Part shown: one piece after another, positions 17,947-27,712 of the stretch
Numbering within the stretch: position 1 is the stretch's first letter
How the letters are laid out: every line of letters begins with the position of its first letter
Origin: a virus
DNA: 64,000 nt
IMG/VR virus record: IMGVR_UViG_3300049847_000416
Location: 1-64,000 of that record
Direction: 5' to 3' (one strand)
Program-made: the position numbers and the translations under genes
Notes under the pieces: model-generated
What the model was told of the DNA's origin: nothing
Seen by the model: only the letters and a program-made list of their open reading frames with translations
The model's database searches: none

Positions 17947-18951
17947 TTACACAGTGATTTCGTAACCGATTTCAGCCGCATTATAGGCAGCGGCGGTCCA
18001 GGGCAAGCCTGTGTTGGGATCCACCAGGAAGGTGGCCCGGACTTCCCCGTACGTGGATGCCAGATCAAGATCTGGGCTGAGACTGACCGTGGGACCGCTC
18101 TTGGTGACCAGCGCAATCTTTCTGGTGCCAGGGTCCACTTTGCGAGCGAACACCGTATTCTGTACAGCCTTGATAGACTGCCCAGTGATGAGGGTGAGCG
18201 GCGGCTTGGTAAACAGGTCCCGTGCCCCCACCGTGTTGGCCTGATTGTAGGAGCCATCAAAGTCGAAGTTGGGGAGAGGGTCATCCACTTCGGTGTAATT
18301 GTTGGGGCCAGCCAGCGGAGTCCATTGGATCGTGGACCCGTCGCCCGTAGGCAGCCGGTGGGTGCTGGTGATCTCACCTTCCCACGTGTTGTTGGCTGCA
18401 CCCGACGCGTCATTGAGGTACACGTCTTGGAAGAACTGACCGCTGTACCAACAGATGCGGTCAAAGTCAGAATACGCACCACCGTACGAGGTGTCTCCCA
18501 CGAACGTGATGATCGGCGTATTGTGCAATCGGACTTCAATCGTGCCGGCTGCATTGACCAGCAGGTGAGCTTCCAGGTAGTACCACTGGCTGTAAGCAAT
18601 GGGGGCCGTAGACGTAGCAATGATGGTGTTCGCATTGTTGAGAACAACCACAAACCCCGATGCGTTGATTCCCACCTGGTATAAGATGTTTGTGCTGTTC
18701 TGGAAGGTCAAGAATGTAGCCTGACTGCTCACAAAGCTCTGCAACGCCCACCCGACGTACCCTTCAGAGATAGGGGTAAACGCAAAGAACGTGTTCCCAT
18801 TTCCGGTGGGACCACCGGAGTACGTCCCAGGAAACCGGCCCGGTTGGCCCACAACCACTGAGGCCGAAATAGACCAGCCCGGCGCGGCGGTAACCGCGTA
18901 AGTCTGAAACGGGCTGGGGTACATGATGGAATCGAATAGGAGGTTCGCCAT
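17947..18951 (-). CDS. Virion structural protein, lectin-like
   Basis: A 334-residue protein, beginning MANLLFDSIMYPS. Residues ~20-190 show the jelly-roll/LamG-like strand pattern (GWALQSFVSSQATFLTFQ, QWYYLEAHLLVNAAGTIEVR, ITFVGDT, DRICWYSGQFFQDVYL) seen in many phage tail proteins. The C-terminus holds a second beta domain. It is separated by only 3 bp from the hub-like gene, so the two are co-expressed. A distal-tail or carbohydrate-binding role is inferred. Confidence 0.65.
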   Translation of the reverse strand: MANLLFDSIMYPSPFQTYAVTAAPGWSISASVVVGQPGRFPGTYSGGPTGNGNTFFAFTPISEGYVGWALQSFVSSQATFLTFQNSTNILYQVGINASGFVVVLNNANTIIATSTAPIAYSQWYYLEAHLLVNAAGTIEVRLHNTPIITFVGDTSYGGAYSDFDRICWYSGQFFQDVYLNDASGAANNTWEGEITSTHRLPTGDGSTIQWTPLAGPNNYTEVDDPLPNFDFDGSYNQANTVGARDLFTKPPLTLITGQSIKAVQNTVFARKVDPGTRKIALVTKSGPTVSLSPDLDLASTYGEVRATFLVDPNTGLPWTAAAYNAAEIGYEITV

Positions 18952-18954
18952 GGG

Positions 18955-19401
18955 TTATCCTTGCTTCAACTTGATGATGCCTGTCACCGGCCAGACAACG
19001 CCGAAGCTACTGCCGTTGACCAGATAGGGAAGGCCTGTGACACCGGGGGACGACAGCCGCGCGATGAGGCGAGAAGTCGTGGGCACGCCGGTGTAAATGC
19101 ACAACACGAGTGAGTCCACGTTCTGCCCAGCAATTCCAGTCACACTGGGGAACGTGTAGTCGTCCGCATCCAGGATAACGTCATTTCCGACCACCGTACG
19201 CGTCTTGTTCAGTAGATTCGCGGCATTGAGTTGTGCACCAGCCGGGATGTCCGACAAAAACGTGTCGGTCAGTGCGTTAGGTGTGTACTGGGGAATCGTC
19301 CCTGACTCGTTCACCAAGACGAGACGGATGTTGTCGGTCACCCAGTTGAAGGATCCAGTAGCCTGCCACTGGAGGAATGGTGTGTAAATGATGTCTGCCA
19401 T
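18955..19401 (-). CDS. Tail protein, paralogue of the next gene upstream
   Basis: A 148-residue protein. It shares with its neighbour an N-terminal MxxxYTxFxxWQ segment, a NxLTDTxx...LVNExG...YTPN region, FLSDIPAGAQL and DADDYTFPSVTG. This pattern is common in small phage tail-tip proteins of unknown function. It overlaps the neighbour by one base at the stop/start. Confidence 0.65.
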   Translation of the reverse strand: MADIIYTPFLQWQATGSFNWVTDNIRLVLVNESGTIPQYTPNALTDTFLSDIPAGAQLNAANLLNKTRTVVGNDVILDADDYTFPSVTGIAGQNVDSLVLCIYTGVPTTSRLIARLSSPGVTGLPYLVNGSSFGVVWPVTGIIKLKQG

Positions 19402-19844
19402 TAGATGTCCGATAGGCTGAGGAGCTTGTCAACGCTGTTGGGCAGCAAGAAGATGAGGGCTGCACCAAATGGCGTAAAAGGGAAACCACTCACTGACGTG
19501 TAGTGGCAGATCAAGCGGGACGTGGCCGGGTTGCCAGTGTCGATCCAGAAGATGGCAGCGTCCACCTTGGACCCCGTCACTGCGGGAAAAAGCACGTCGG
19601 CAGCGTCCAGCACCACCTTCCGCGCGATCTGGGTAAGCGTCTTGCTCGTAACCGGAGCAGACACGAGAATGCTGCCGGCTGGCAACACATTGATGAATTC
19701 GTCCGCCGCGATATTCGGCGTGTATGTCGGGGCGGCTCCGGTCTCGTTTACCAGGCTGCACATGAGAGTGTCAGTGAGCGGATTGAAAGCTCCACCGCTC
19801 CACTGCCACATCTCAAATTTCGTGTATACAAAGTCCACATTCAA
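19401..19844 (-). CDS. Tail protein, paralogue of the next gene downstream
   Basis: A 147-residue protein, with conserved VYTKFEMWQWSGG, LVNETGAAPTYTPN, FINVLPAGSILVSA and DAADVLFPAVTG, aligning end to end with the 148-residue protein downstream. It lies just after the tape-measure gene, the usual site of distal tail proteins. The pair looks like a diverged tandem duplication. Confidence 0.65.
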   Translation of the reverse strand: MNVDFVYTKFEMWQWSGGAFNPLTDTLMCSLVNETGAAPTYTPNIAADEFINVLPAGSILVSAPVTSKTLTQIARKVVLDAADVLFPAVTGSKVDAAIFWIDTGNPATSRLICHYTSVSGFPFTPFGAALIFLLPNSVDKLLSLSDI

Positions 19845-19858
19845 TAGAATCGTTGGAC

Positions 19859-22800
19859 CTACACGGGAACGCCCGCAGATCGCACAACCTGCATGATCTG
19901 CGTGGCGATGTCCGCTGGATTAGTCACGCCAGGCGGGACGTGTACCGTGATGTTGAACGTCTGCGGAGTACTGCCGACAGACGGCTGACTGGCGATCAGG
20001 CCCGCCCGTACGCTACCTTCAGCGTAGTTCGGGCGCGTCAAGGCTCCCGTTTCGTAGCTGATCGGCGTGTACACCGGCAGTGGGTTTGACGCATTCCACG
20101 GGATCACGGGTGGCAACACCGGCAGATTAGACTGAGACATGCCCGGTCCATTCCAGCCAGTATAGTTGGCGATCCACTGTGATGGATCCGGTTCTGGCTG
20201 ACCAACGCGCGAGCGCTCCTCTTCGCGCCGCGTCTGCTGAAGCAAGTCCTCCAGAGTGGGCATGATCGTCCGGGCATTCCTGGTGTCAATCACTGGACCC
20301 GGAGGAGTCAAGCTGTTCGCCGACTGAAAACCTACTGGACCTTCGCCAGGGCCGTACCACGGGCGATTTGGTTGTGAGACCTGATTGGTGCTTGGTCCCG
20401 GATACGGGGGCAGGCCACTCGGGCCTGACGAACCGGCTTGGGAAGATCCCATGGGCTCCATCGCAGTCCCTGTACCACCCTGACCAGACTCAACCTTCCC
20501 GGCTGCGCCCGGTGCATAAAATTCAACCGGAGCGGTGTACGCTGTTTGTTTGTCCACTTTTGCCGCTACGGCACCCACCGCTCCCGCCAGGGAGTTGGCA
20601 GCCTGCCCCACAGCATCCAGGGAGTCTCCAGCGTTCTGGGCCGCGTACGCCAAGTTGCTAGTGGCCTGTGTGGCTCCAGCCGCTGTGTCGCCCGCTTTGA
20701 CAAATTCGGCAGCAACCGCGTTGGTCGCAGCGGTCAAATACTCGTCACTGCGCAGCACCCGGACAATCTGATTGTCGTAGGCGTTCACGAGGAACCGGAC
20801 GTGCGTTGTGGTGTCCTCAATGATCGCGTGCATGCCATTGTCATACAACTGATTGGACGTGCGAAGATTGGACCCAAACTGCGTAACGTAGCTGTGCAAC
20901 TCCTTGCTCGACTTATCTACGAAGTCTCCCAGCTTTTCGGTGTACTTCACAGTCGTGGCCGACAAGCCGTAGGACGCGATGGCTTCGCTGGCGGATACAG
21001 CAGAAGCAGCCGTCCCCGCAAGAGCGGTGCTGGTCATATCGGCGGCGGCACTCACAGCGGTAGCAGACACAGCCCCGGCCTGATTGGCATAGGCACTGGT
21101 TTGTAGCGCCGTGTCCAATTGACGCAAGTTGTCTTCGGTATCAGTCATAGACGCACCGAGAGACGCGGTATACTGTGCAGCGAGCTTCGCCGCTTCTTCC
21201 ACGTATGGATTCGTTACGCTGGGAGAAAAAGTACCGGCTGGCGGGACGGGCGTATTGGGAGTGCCCGTCTCTGTATCCGGGCGTGCCGACTCTCCACCAC
21301 CGCCGCCACCGACTCCGCCGGCGAGGATAGCTTCGTAGATCCGCACCAAGTCCCCATTCAAGATGCTGCTCATGGCTTCAATGTGGTTCACCATTGCATT
21401 GAAACCTTCTACCATGTTTAGCTGGAGTTCAAAAATCCGGCCATTGATCGTCTCATTGATTTGGGCGAGGTTGTCTTCCAGCATTCCTTGCCCCATCGCC
21501 TTTTTCGTGAGTGCAATAAGGTCCTGGAGCAACCCTTTAGTCCATCGGGTGGACTCTTCAATGCGGGCGATATCTTTCTCCATCCGTCGCTGTACTGTGT
21601 AAGATAAGATCCCCGTTACAAACGTACCGATCTGGGAGATCATACCCGCGATAGACATCACCGACGACATGATCGACGACACGGATTTCGTCGCGGAGAT
21701 GGTAGCGTTCGTCGCGGCGGCGGTTCCTTCTGCCACCTTGGCCGAAGCTGTGGTAAGTGCGGTTCCTGCCTGACCGACTGAGGAAACACTATCCCACATC
21801 TTGTTTGCGGCTGCACCAATAGCTTCGGTGCCCTGCGCGGTCATCGCAGCGGCTTTAGCCGTCTGAACGGCTGCGCTGGTGGCGGCGTTCGCGGCTCCAA
21901 CGATGTCTTTCGCCCCGCCGAATGCGGACGCCAGTGCGCCCGACAGAGAAGGAATGTGCCCAACAATCTGCTGCATCCCTTTGTACAGGGTGCCCAGAAC
22001 TACGTCACTCACGAACTTACCGACAAGGCCAGTGATTCCGTTCAGCAAATTGTTGAACATATCGTTGACGGGATCGCTGAAAGACTTCTTCAGCGCATGC
22101 CACATCTTCGTGCCCATCTTCCCGATGCTGTCAATCGCCCCTTTTCCATCGAATTTGAATATGTCGATGTTGAAGAGGCTGCCCATCGTCTTCACGAACA
22201 TGGCGCTCGTGTCAGAAAATGCCTTAGTGAAACCTGCCACGCCCGTCTGAATGGTCTTGTCCCACAGACCTTTGTACATGTCAGCAGCAGTTGATGTACC
22301 GATTCGGAGATGATCAAAATACGTATCGACGGCGGCCAATTTCTGCTGCTCGATCATCGCCACAGACGCCATGATCTGCTCATTCGAGAGCATGCCAGCT
22401 TGGCCGTACTTCACCAGGTTGGCGGTAGCTTCCTGGATGCCATCAGAAATTTTCTGGAAGCGCAATTCACTCCAGACCGACTCCATGGACAATCCAATGG
22501 TTTTTAGTTCTGCATCAACTTCCGCTAAGCTTGCTTTGAACTTCGCAGAGAAGCCAGCGTCCTGCATGTCGTTGTACAGCTTCCGCAGATAGGCCGCAGA
22601 GATGCCGGCGGTCTTGGAGGCTTTGTTATACATCTCCGTCGCGGCTTCGTACGTCTGCTGGAAGCGGTCTGGACCAGCCGCTACCTGATCAAAAAATTCC
22701 TTGGTAGATATGCCCAGCGCAGTCATCTTCGTGTGGAACTCTTCCAGGTGGACGCCAGCATTGGTGGCCCACTCACGGAGGCGCACGTTCTCTGCCTGCT

Positions 22801-25800
22801 TTTGCAGTTCGGCAAATCCCAGCCCAGTGAGCTTCACCCGCTTCTCGATATCTGCATACAGCGTCTTAGCGGCTTCCAGATCATTCGCCTGCGCCGGAGT
22901 CATGGAAGCGTTCTTCCACACGTCTTTGATTTCCGTGCCCAGTTCGCGTGCTTGGGCTTGCAGGTCTTTGAAGCTTTTCCCGGTGGCTTCGTCCAACTTG
23001 GCATTCGCCAACTGATTCTTGGCGTTTACCAATGCTTCAGGGATTGTCAGCAAACCGGCCCGCATCAGGTCTTCCACCATCTTCAGGTTCGTTTCCGCAG
23101 TTTTGCGGAGTCCAGTAAACCCGGCTTCCCCACCCTGCTTAATCGCTGAACCCAACTCTTTGGCTTTTACCCCAAGCGTGGAAAAGCGAGCTTCCACTTC
23201 TTTGAACGACATGCCGGCTGCGGCGGCAATCTGTGCCTCGCGGACTTTTTCGTCTAGCTTATCTTTACCACCCGGCGTCATCTCCCGGCCACCTGAGAAC
23301 TTCAGGCCTCGGAGAATGTCCGCAGCTTTCTTCGCCTCGTCGGCCACCACCTGCAAATCACTGACACTGCCAGTGATGTCTTTCTTGAAGAAGTCCTTGA
23401 TGGGATCCAGGCCCGCCTGCGCCAGATGCTTCCATGCTGCGACAGATGCGTTGATCTTTTCAGTGGCCGAAGAAAATGACCCTTCCACCGTCAAACCTGC
23501 GTTGTCAGCCATCTCCATCAGTGCGTCTTCCTGCGCCTTGACAGCAGAGGTCAGAGAGTCTTTAGCCTTCGCGGTAAGGTCTTTGTTGTTCAGGACACCT
23601 ACCCGAAATTTCTCTAGGCTCTCCAACGCCGTCTGCACCGACTTCGGATTCATAAACTTGTTGGCGAAATCCTCGGCGTCCGTGGGAACGGTGCTGATCA
23701 TGATTTCCAACTGCTTGTGAGCCGCTGCGAAGGCGTTCTCGGCGGCTTTGGCCCCTCGCGTCACGCCCCCAGTGGTGCGGTTAAGGGTCTCACCAAATCC
23801 AATGTACCGCTGAGAGAAGTCAGTGACGACTGCCGCTGTCTCCGAAATTTTCTGTTTGAAAGCCTCGAACTCTACGGGAGTGACCTTCCCCGCCTTTTGC
23901 AAGGCTTTCAGATCCAGAGCCAGTTTTCCCAACTCACGAGACGCTGCATTGGCCCCCGGCAGGAAAGCCGCTGCCCCCGCCTGCGTCTTCGTCCCTATGG
24001 CGATTTCGTTGTTGATCGCTGCATACTGGGCTCGAATCGCAGAAATTTTCGCGTTCCACCCAGTTAGAGCCCCAGTCTCGATATCAGGAGCACCCGACTT
24101 AAACTTGGCGTTGAAGTCATTTGGACGCAGACCGACAAACGCGTCTTGGAGGCCAGCCTTCGCGCGAGTGGATGGATCCACAACACTGTTGAAGACTTCT
24201 GACACCAACCCACCAAAACCCGAGTTTTGCAAGTCGGCACGCAACTTCGGCACCAACCCCTTGAACGGATTTACCTCCAAAATGGCAGAGGCCACGCTGT
24301 ACACCGTGCGGCGCACGGCATCGCCCCACGACATAAACTCCCCGATGTTGGCCTGCAACACTTGGCGTAACCCAATGAACTGGGGAAACAAAGTGTCGAA
24401 ATAGCCTGCGATCACCGGGATCAGCTTCGAGATCTCTGAACCAAGGATATGGAAGTCCTCTTTCAGATCCCCGAACATAACCTTGACATTTTCCCAGTCG
24501 GAAATAATCGTATAAGCGACGACACCCAAGGTGCCGGCAGCAATCCCCATGGAGACCATGGCGGCAGTGGTCATCTCGAAACCTAACACCACCTGGGACA
24601 ACCCAGCAGCAGTCCGCCCTTGCTGGGTCTGAAGCGCGGCCTGTGCCGCCGCTTGGGCGTTGGTTTCAATCGTGGCTGCCCGGAGGGCTGCTGCTTCCGC
24701 CGCAGCGGCTCGCTCCAACTGGGTAGTCGTTTGGATGGTTTGGAGCTTGGCGGCATTGACCGCCAGTAGCTCAGCTTCCGTAAACAGCCCTTGCTGAACC
24801 GGGCTGGTCACGGAGGGCTTTGTAAAAAAGCTCAGTTGCTCTGCGACTTTGGCTCCTGGTCCCGTCAAGTTCGCAAGCTGCCCCTGCTGTTTCACGGTCA
24901 AGGCCGCTCGGGCTGCTACCGCTTCTTCAGCTTCTGCTGCCGCCAGGCGCTGGGTAGCCACGGTCATGGCATTAACCGACTGGGTGGCTGCCCCAATGGC
25001 TACGGCGGATGTGGTAGCCGTTGTCTGCATGGCCTGAAATCCACGTGCCGCCATGAACAACGCTTCTAGGCCCGCTCGCATTGAGTTAAACGCACTCATG
25101 CTGCGAACCAGGCCCGCCACCGCAAGGAATGCAGGACCGACCACCGCAGCCAAGCCACCGATCACTGTGGCAAACGTCCGCGTTTCTAGACTGAGAGACC
25201 CGAACCACCGCGCCGCGTCTACCGCAAAGTTGGCGACCTTGATCCCAATGTCTAACAGGGATTGTGCAATGGGAGCCAACGCGGTGCCAAACTCGATGAA
25301 AGCCACGTTGATGGTGGCCGTGAACTTTTTCCAGGAGTTCACGACGTTATTCATCATGATGTCGGCCATCTCTTTGGCCGACCCCTTGAAAGCATCGAGT
25401 TCTTCGATTTTTTGTTTCAGCCCCATGGAGTTGGAGATGATAATGTCCACAGAGCTAAACTGCCGACCAAAAATCTTCCAGCCCACCGACGCATTCTCGA
25501 CAAGGGGCTGAAGCGCATTCACCACGTCAGAGAAGCTTTTCATGTGCCCAGTAGCGTCAAACACATTGATGCCCAGTTCCTTGAGCATCGCGGCTTTCTT
25601 GGGGCTGAGAGACTCCAGGGCCGATTCCAGAAGTCGAACTGCGGTACCAGCGGATGTGGCGCGGATACCAGAGTCACCGAGAACAGCCAGACCTGCGGCA
25701 ACCTCTTTCAGACTCCAACCAGCGATCTGGGCTGCCGGCGCAGCATACTTCAAAGAGTTTGTGAGGTTGGTGAGTGTGACCGCAGAGATAGCGGAAGTTT

Positions 25801-26311
25801 TCGCCAGGATGTCCACTACGTCACTCGCGCCTTCCGCAGAAATGTGGAAGCCCTTCATCACGTTAGAGAGAGCGATGGACGCTTTCTCTAGGCTGATGCT
25901 TTCAATCTGCGCCAAGCGCATCGTAGCGGGAATCGTTTGAAGGACGCTCTCTGCTGAGAATCCAGCCGCCGACAATTCGGCCATGGCGTCCGCGACATTC
26001 TTGGCTGAGAAAACACCTTGCCTGCCAAACTCTTTTGCCGCCTCGGTCATCTGGCCGAACAGTTCGCGGTCCGCGACAGAGCCCAAGGCTTTGACACGCG
26101 CCATCGCGGCATCAAATTCGCCAAAGGCTGTCAGGCTTTCCCGCACCGCACCGATGATGGGCGCACTGATGGCCGTACTGAGGACGAGCCCGGCTTCCGC
26201 GAAGCCTCGGGAGATCTCGTTCAACCGCCGAGACGTTTGCAACAACTGGCTGTTGAAGTCCGTGGGGTCTAACGACAGCGTTGCAATGAGTTCGCCTACA
26301 GTGATGGACAT
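19859..26311 (-). CDS. Tail tape measure protein
   Basis: A 2150-residue protein. The N-terminal ~400 residues have the classic tape-measure core: TVGELIATLSLDPTDFNSQL, GEFDAAMARVKALG, FSAKNVADAMAELSAAGFSA, then VTLTNLTNSLKYAAPAAQ and hydrophobic helices near 380-410. Long helical and coiled-coil stretches fill the middle, with Ala/Thr-rich low complexity at ~1500-1900 and a Pro/Gly-rich C-terminal region. At the usual ~0.15 nm per residue the tail would be about 320 nm. It is preceded by the frameshifted tail chaperone, as in lambda-like phages. Confidence 0.95.
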   Translation of the reverse strand: MSITVGELIATLSLDPTDFNSQLLQTSRRLNEISRGFAEAGLVLSTAISAPIIGAVRESLTAFGEFDAAMARVKALGSVADRELFGQMTEAAKEFGRQGVFSAKNVADAMAELSAAGFSAESVLQTIPATMRLAQIESISLEKASIALSNVMKGFHISAEGASDVVDILAKTSAISAVTLTNLTNSLKYAAPAAQIAGWSLKEVAAGLAVLGDSGIRATSAGTAVRLLESALESLSPKKAAMLKELGINVFDATGHMKSFSDVVNALQPLVENASVGWKIFGRQFSSVDIIISNSMGLKQKIEELDAFKGSAKEMADIMMNNVVNSWKKFTATINVAFIEFGTALAPIAQSLLDIGIKVANFAVDAARWFGSLSLETRTFATVIGGLAAVVGPAFLAVAGLVRSMSAFNSMRAGLEALFMAARGFQAMQTTATTSAVAIGAATQSVNAMTVATQRLAAAEAEEAVAARAALTVKQQGQLANLTGPGAKVAEQLSFFTKPSVTSPVQQGLFTEAELLAVNAAKLQTIQTTTQLERAAAAEAAALRAATIETNAQAAAQAALQTQQGRTAAGLSQVVLGFEMTTAAMVSMGIAAGTLGVVAYTIISDWENVKVMFGDLKEDFHILGSEISKLIPVIAGYFDTLFPQFIGLRQVLQANIGEFMSWGDAVRRTVYSVASAILEVNPFKGLVPKLRADLQNSGFGGLVSEVFNSVVDPSTRAKAGLQDAFVGLRPNDFNAKFKSGAPDIETGALTGWNAKISAIRAQYAAINNEIAIGTKTQAGAAAFLPGANAASRELGKLALDLKALQKAGKVTPVEFEAFKQKISETAAVVTDFSQRYIGFGETLNRTTGGVTRGAKAAENAFAAAHKQLEIMISTVPTDAEDFANKFMNPKSVQTALESLEKFRVGVLNNKDLTAKAKDSLTSAVKAQEDALMEMADNAGLTVEGSFSSATEKINASVAAWKHLAQAGLDPIKDFFKKDITGSVSDLQVVADEAKKAADILRGLKFSGGREMTPGGKDKLDEKVREAQIAAAAGMSFKEVEARFSTLGVKAKELGSAIKQGGEAGFTGLRKTAETNLKMVEDLMRAGLLTIPEALVNAKNQLANAKLDEATGKSFKDLQAQARELGTEIKDVWKNASMTPAQANDLEAAKTLYADIEKRVKLTGLGFAELQKQAENVRLREWATNAGVHLEEFHTKMTALGISTKEFFDQVAAGPDRFQQTYEAATEMYNKASKTAGISAAYLRKLYNDMQDAGFSAKFKASLAEVDAELKTIGLSMESVWSELRFQKISDGIQEATANLVKYGQAGMLSNEQIMASVAMIEQQKLAAVDTYFDHLRIGTSTAADMYKGLWDKTIQTGVAGFTKAFSDTSAMFVKTMGSLFNIDIFKFDGKGAIDSIGKMGTKMWHALKKSFSDPVNDMFNNLLNGITGLVGKFVSDVVLGTLYKGMQQIVGHIPSLSGALASAFGGAKDIVGAANAATSAAVQTAKAAAMTAQGTEAIGAAANKMWDSVSSVGQAGTALTTASAKVAEGTAAATNATISATKSVSSIMSSVMSIAGMISQIGTFVTGILSYTVQRRMEKDIARIEESTRWTKGLLQDLIALTKKAMGQGMLEDNLAQINETINGRIFELQLNMVEGFNAMVNHIEAMSSILNGDLVRIYEAILAGGVGGGGGGESARPDTETGTPNTPVPPAGTFSPSVTNPYVEEAAKLAAQYTASLGASMTDTEDNLRQLDTALQTSAYANQAGAVSATAVSAAADMTSTALAGTAASAVSASEAIASYGLSATTVKYTEKLGDFVDKSSKELHSYVTQFGSNLRTSNQLYDNGMHAIIEDTTTHVRFLVNAYDNQIVRVLRSDEYLTAATNAVAAEFVKAGDTAAGATQATSNLAYAAQNAGDSLDAVGQAANSLAGAVGAVAAKVDKQTAYTAPVEFYAPGAAGKVESGQGGTGTAMEPMGSSQAGSSGPSGLPPYPGPSTNQVSQPNRPWYGPGEGPVGFQSANSLTPPGPVIDTRNARTIMPTLEDLLQQTRREEERSRVGQPEPDPSQWIANYTGWNGPGMSQSNLPVLPPVIPWNASNPLPVYTPISYETGALTRPNYAEGSVRAGLIASQPSVGSTPQTFNITVHVPPGVTNPADIATQIMQVVRSAGVPV

Positions 26312-26332
26312 ATCACTAGTAAGATCGTGAAA

Positions 26333-26353
26333 GGCCCTGGTAGCTCCAGGGCC
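26333..26353 (-). terminator. Weak hairpin between chaperone and tape measure
   Basis: GGCCCTGG / CCAGGGCC stem with a 5-nt loop. The minus-strand tail (tttcac) is short, so termination is probably partial, or the hairpin may limit translation or protect mRNA before the tape-measure gene. Confidence 0.4.
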
Positions 26354-26356
26354 TGG

Positions 26357-26821
26357 TCAGCTTTTCTTCAGGATTCGGAGGGCTTCTTCGGGCGTGACTT
26401 TACTGACGGTGGGAGCTACATAACCACCCATAGCGGAGGTGATATAGGCTGCGTGCGCCTTGACCTTTTCCCAGTCAGGAGCTTGTGCAGCGGCTTTGGC
26501 GTCGGCTGCCTTCCCAGCGTTCTCCGGCATGCCCCCAAATGGGAATACCACGTCAGCATACACGGGAGCTACGTAATCAGCCGCCTCTTTGTTCAAGTGT
26601 GTAGTAAGATACAGGTACCGCAGATTAGCGACTTGGTACTGTTGGAGATCGAGGAACTCTTTGTGTGACCGACGCAGCAACTGGATCTCGTGAAAGGTGC
26701 GAGACAAAAACTCCTCGTCCGTCAGGCGGAGATGCACGCGGCAGTCAGCCCAGAGGTCTTCCAGGCTCTCTGCGGCTGACTTCTGAGGAACTACCCGGCC
26801 AGCATCTCGTGGCCCAGGCGA
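26357..26821 (-). CDS. Tail assembly chaperone, -1 frameshift extension (gpT-like part)
   Basis: This frame is open from the slippery site to the stop and has no good start of its own; the first in-frame GTG (26737) lacks a Shine-Dalgarno site. It encodes 154 residues after the slip: SPGPRDAGRVVPQ, then LEDLWADCRVHLRLTDEEFL, then a soluble tail. Joined to the upstream frame it gives about a 269-residue fusion. In lambda-like phages the G and GT products hold the tape measure soluble while the tube assembles; the order here (tube, G, GT, tape measure) is the same. Confidence 0.82.
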   Translation of the reverse strand, partial: SPGPRDAGRVVPQKSAAESLEDLWADCRVHLRLTDEEFLSRTFHEIQLLRRSHKEFLDLQQYQVANLRYLYLTTHLNKEAADYVAPVYADVVFPFGGMPENAGKAADAKAAAQAPDWEKVKAHAAYITSAMGGYVAPTVSKVTPEEALRILKKS

Positions 26822-27165
26822 AAAGGGCGAACACGCTCGGGGTCTCCCTCGTTCGAGGTCTGAAACGCCCCCTGCAAGGCGGTAATCACTGCATACGCCG
26901 ATGGGGCATCCAGTAGTTCCAAAAAGTCCGACGCCGTCCGTTTGGGGGTGACGTGTTCGGTGGCCATCACGAGTAGCTCTGCTACGTCTTCGATGGGAAG
27001 GCTATTCCAGTCTTCCATGTTCATAATCGAGCGGCCATCTTTCTCCAGCACGTTGACCACAGAACGCATGGTAAAGCGGAGAGGAAAGTCGATTCCCCCG
27101 ATGCGGACATTCACGAAGGGCGTGATGTATGCCACGTCTGGGATGAGTTGCAATTGGTCTGACAT
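26791..27165 (-). CDS. Tail assembly chaperone, short form (gpG-like)
   Basis: A 124-residue protein. Residues 20-60 (VRIGGIDFPLRFTMRSVVNV, then WNSLPIEDVAELLVMATEHV) match the helical chaperone pattern of gpG-type proteins. The frame ends MLAG-stop, with a slippery heptamer ten codons earlier. The ATG at 27165 lies 7 nt after a TATACT element, so this mRNA may be leaderless. Confidence 0.82.
   Translation of the reverse strand: MSDQLQLIPDVAYITPFVNVRIGGIDFPLRFTMRSVVNVLEKDGRSIMNMEDWNSLPIEDVAELLVMATEHVTPKRTASDFLELLDAPSAYAVITALQGAFQTSNEGDPERVRPFRLGHEMLAG
26821..26827 (-). promoter_or_regulatory. Programmed -1 ribosomal frameshift site
   Basis: The minus strand reads CCCTTTT, with zero-frame codons split as C CCT TTT, the X XXY YYZ form. 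It lies ten codons before the end of the short chaperone frame. Slipping back one base joins exactly to the frame that ends at 26357. Confidence 0.82.
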
Positions 27166-27172
27166 CAGTTCT

Positions 27173-27181
27173 AGTATAACA
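27173..27181 (-). promoter_or_regulatory. Extended -10 promoter, leaderless start
   Basis: TGTTATACT on the minus strand, then 7 nt, then ATG 27165. It directly follows the T-run of the terminator at 27187-27208, so it restarts transcription for the chaperone and tape measure. Confidence 0.65.
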
Positions 27182-27186
27182 GAAAA

Positions 27187-27208
27187 AGGCCACCCGGTGG
27201 GGTGGCCT
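27187..27208 (-). terminator. Rho-independent terminator after tail tube gene
   Basis: 8-bp stem aggccacc / ggtggcct with a tttttc run on the minus strand. Confidence 0.85.
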
Positions 27209-27233
27209 CTTTGTCAGTCACGTACTGGCTGGG

Positions 27234-27677
27234 TTAGGCAATAACTAGGTTGCCCGCGATCTTGAAAGTGCAGGAGGCACTGAGGATCGCGGCGGGGTCA
27301 GCGGTCACGTCAAAAGACGTAATGAACGCCGAGAAGGCCCACGTGGTCTGCGTCGGATCCGGGAAGACCAGTTGGAAATTCCGGCATGCTCGCGTAACGA
27401 CACAGAACGTCAATCCACCCGTCGCGCCGTGGGTCGGCTCTTTGGGGTTGAAGTTGATGGTGGTGCTGACATCACCGAAATTGATGAGACCCGGCACGTA
27501 GCGGCGGGTAGGACTCGCCGAATTGTGCACGGTGGTTTCGAGCGCGTCGGTGCTGATCTTGGGACCAGACAAGGTCTTCAGTTCCGCGATACGCATAAAC
27601 GTTTCGGGACTGCCCCCATCTCCCATTTTCAGCAGCATTCCGAACGCGGAGAGGGCTGCGGAGCTAGAACAACTCAA
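27234..27677 (-). CDS. Major tail tube protein
   Basis: A 147-residue protein; the start appears to be TTG 27677 behind GAAAGGA. It shows the tail-tube (gpV/TP901-like) signature: MLLKMGDGGSPETF, IAELKTLSGPKISTDALE, TTVHNSASPTRRYVPGLINF, GDVSTTINFNP, then FCVVTRACRNFQLVF and FITSFDVTADP. In a high-copy gene with its own terminator, the polymer forms the tail tube around the tape measure. Confidence 0.88.
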   Translation of the reverse strand: MSCSSSAALSAFGMLLKMGDGGSPETFMRIAELKTLSGPKISTDALETTVHNSASPTRRYVPGLINFGDVSTTINFNPKEPTHGATGGLTFCVVTRACRNFQLVFPDPTQTTWAFSAFITSFDVTADPAAILSASCTFKIAGNLVIA

Positions 27678-27712
27678 AGTGTGTGTTTCCTTTCTTCAGA
27701 GATGGTGGAGAG

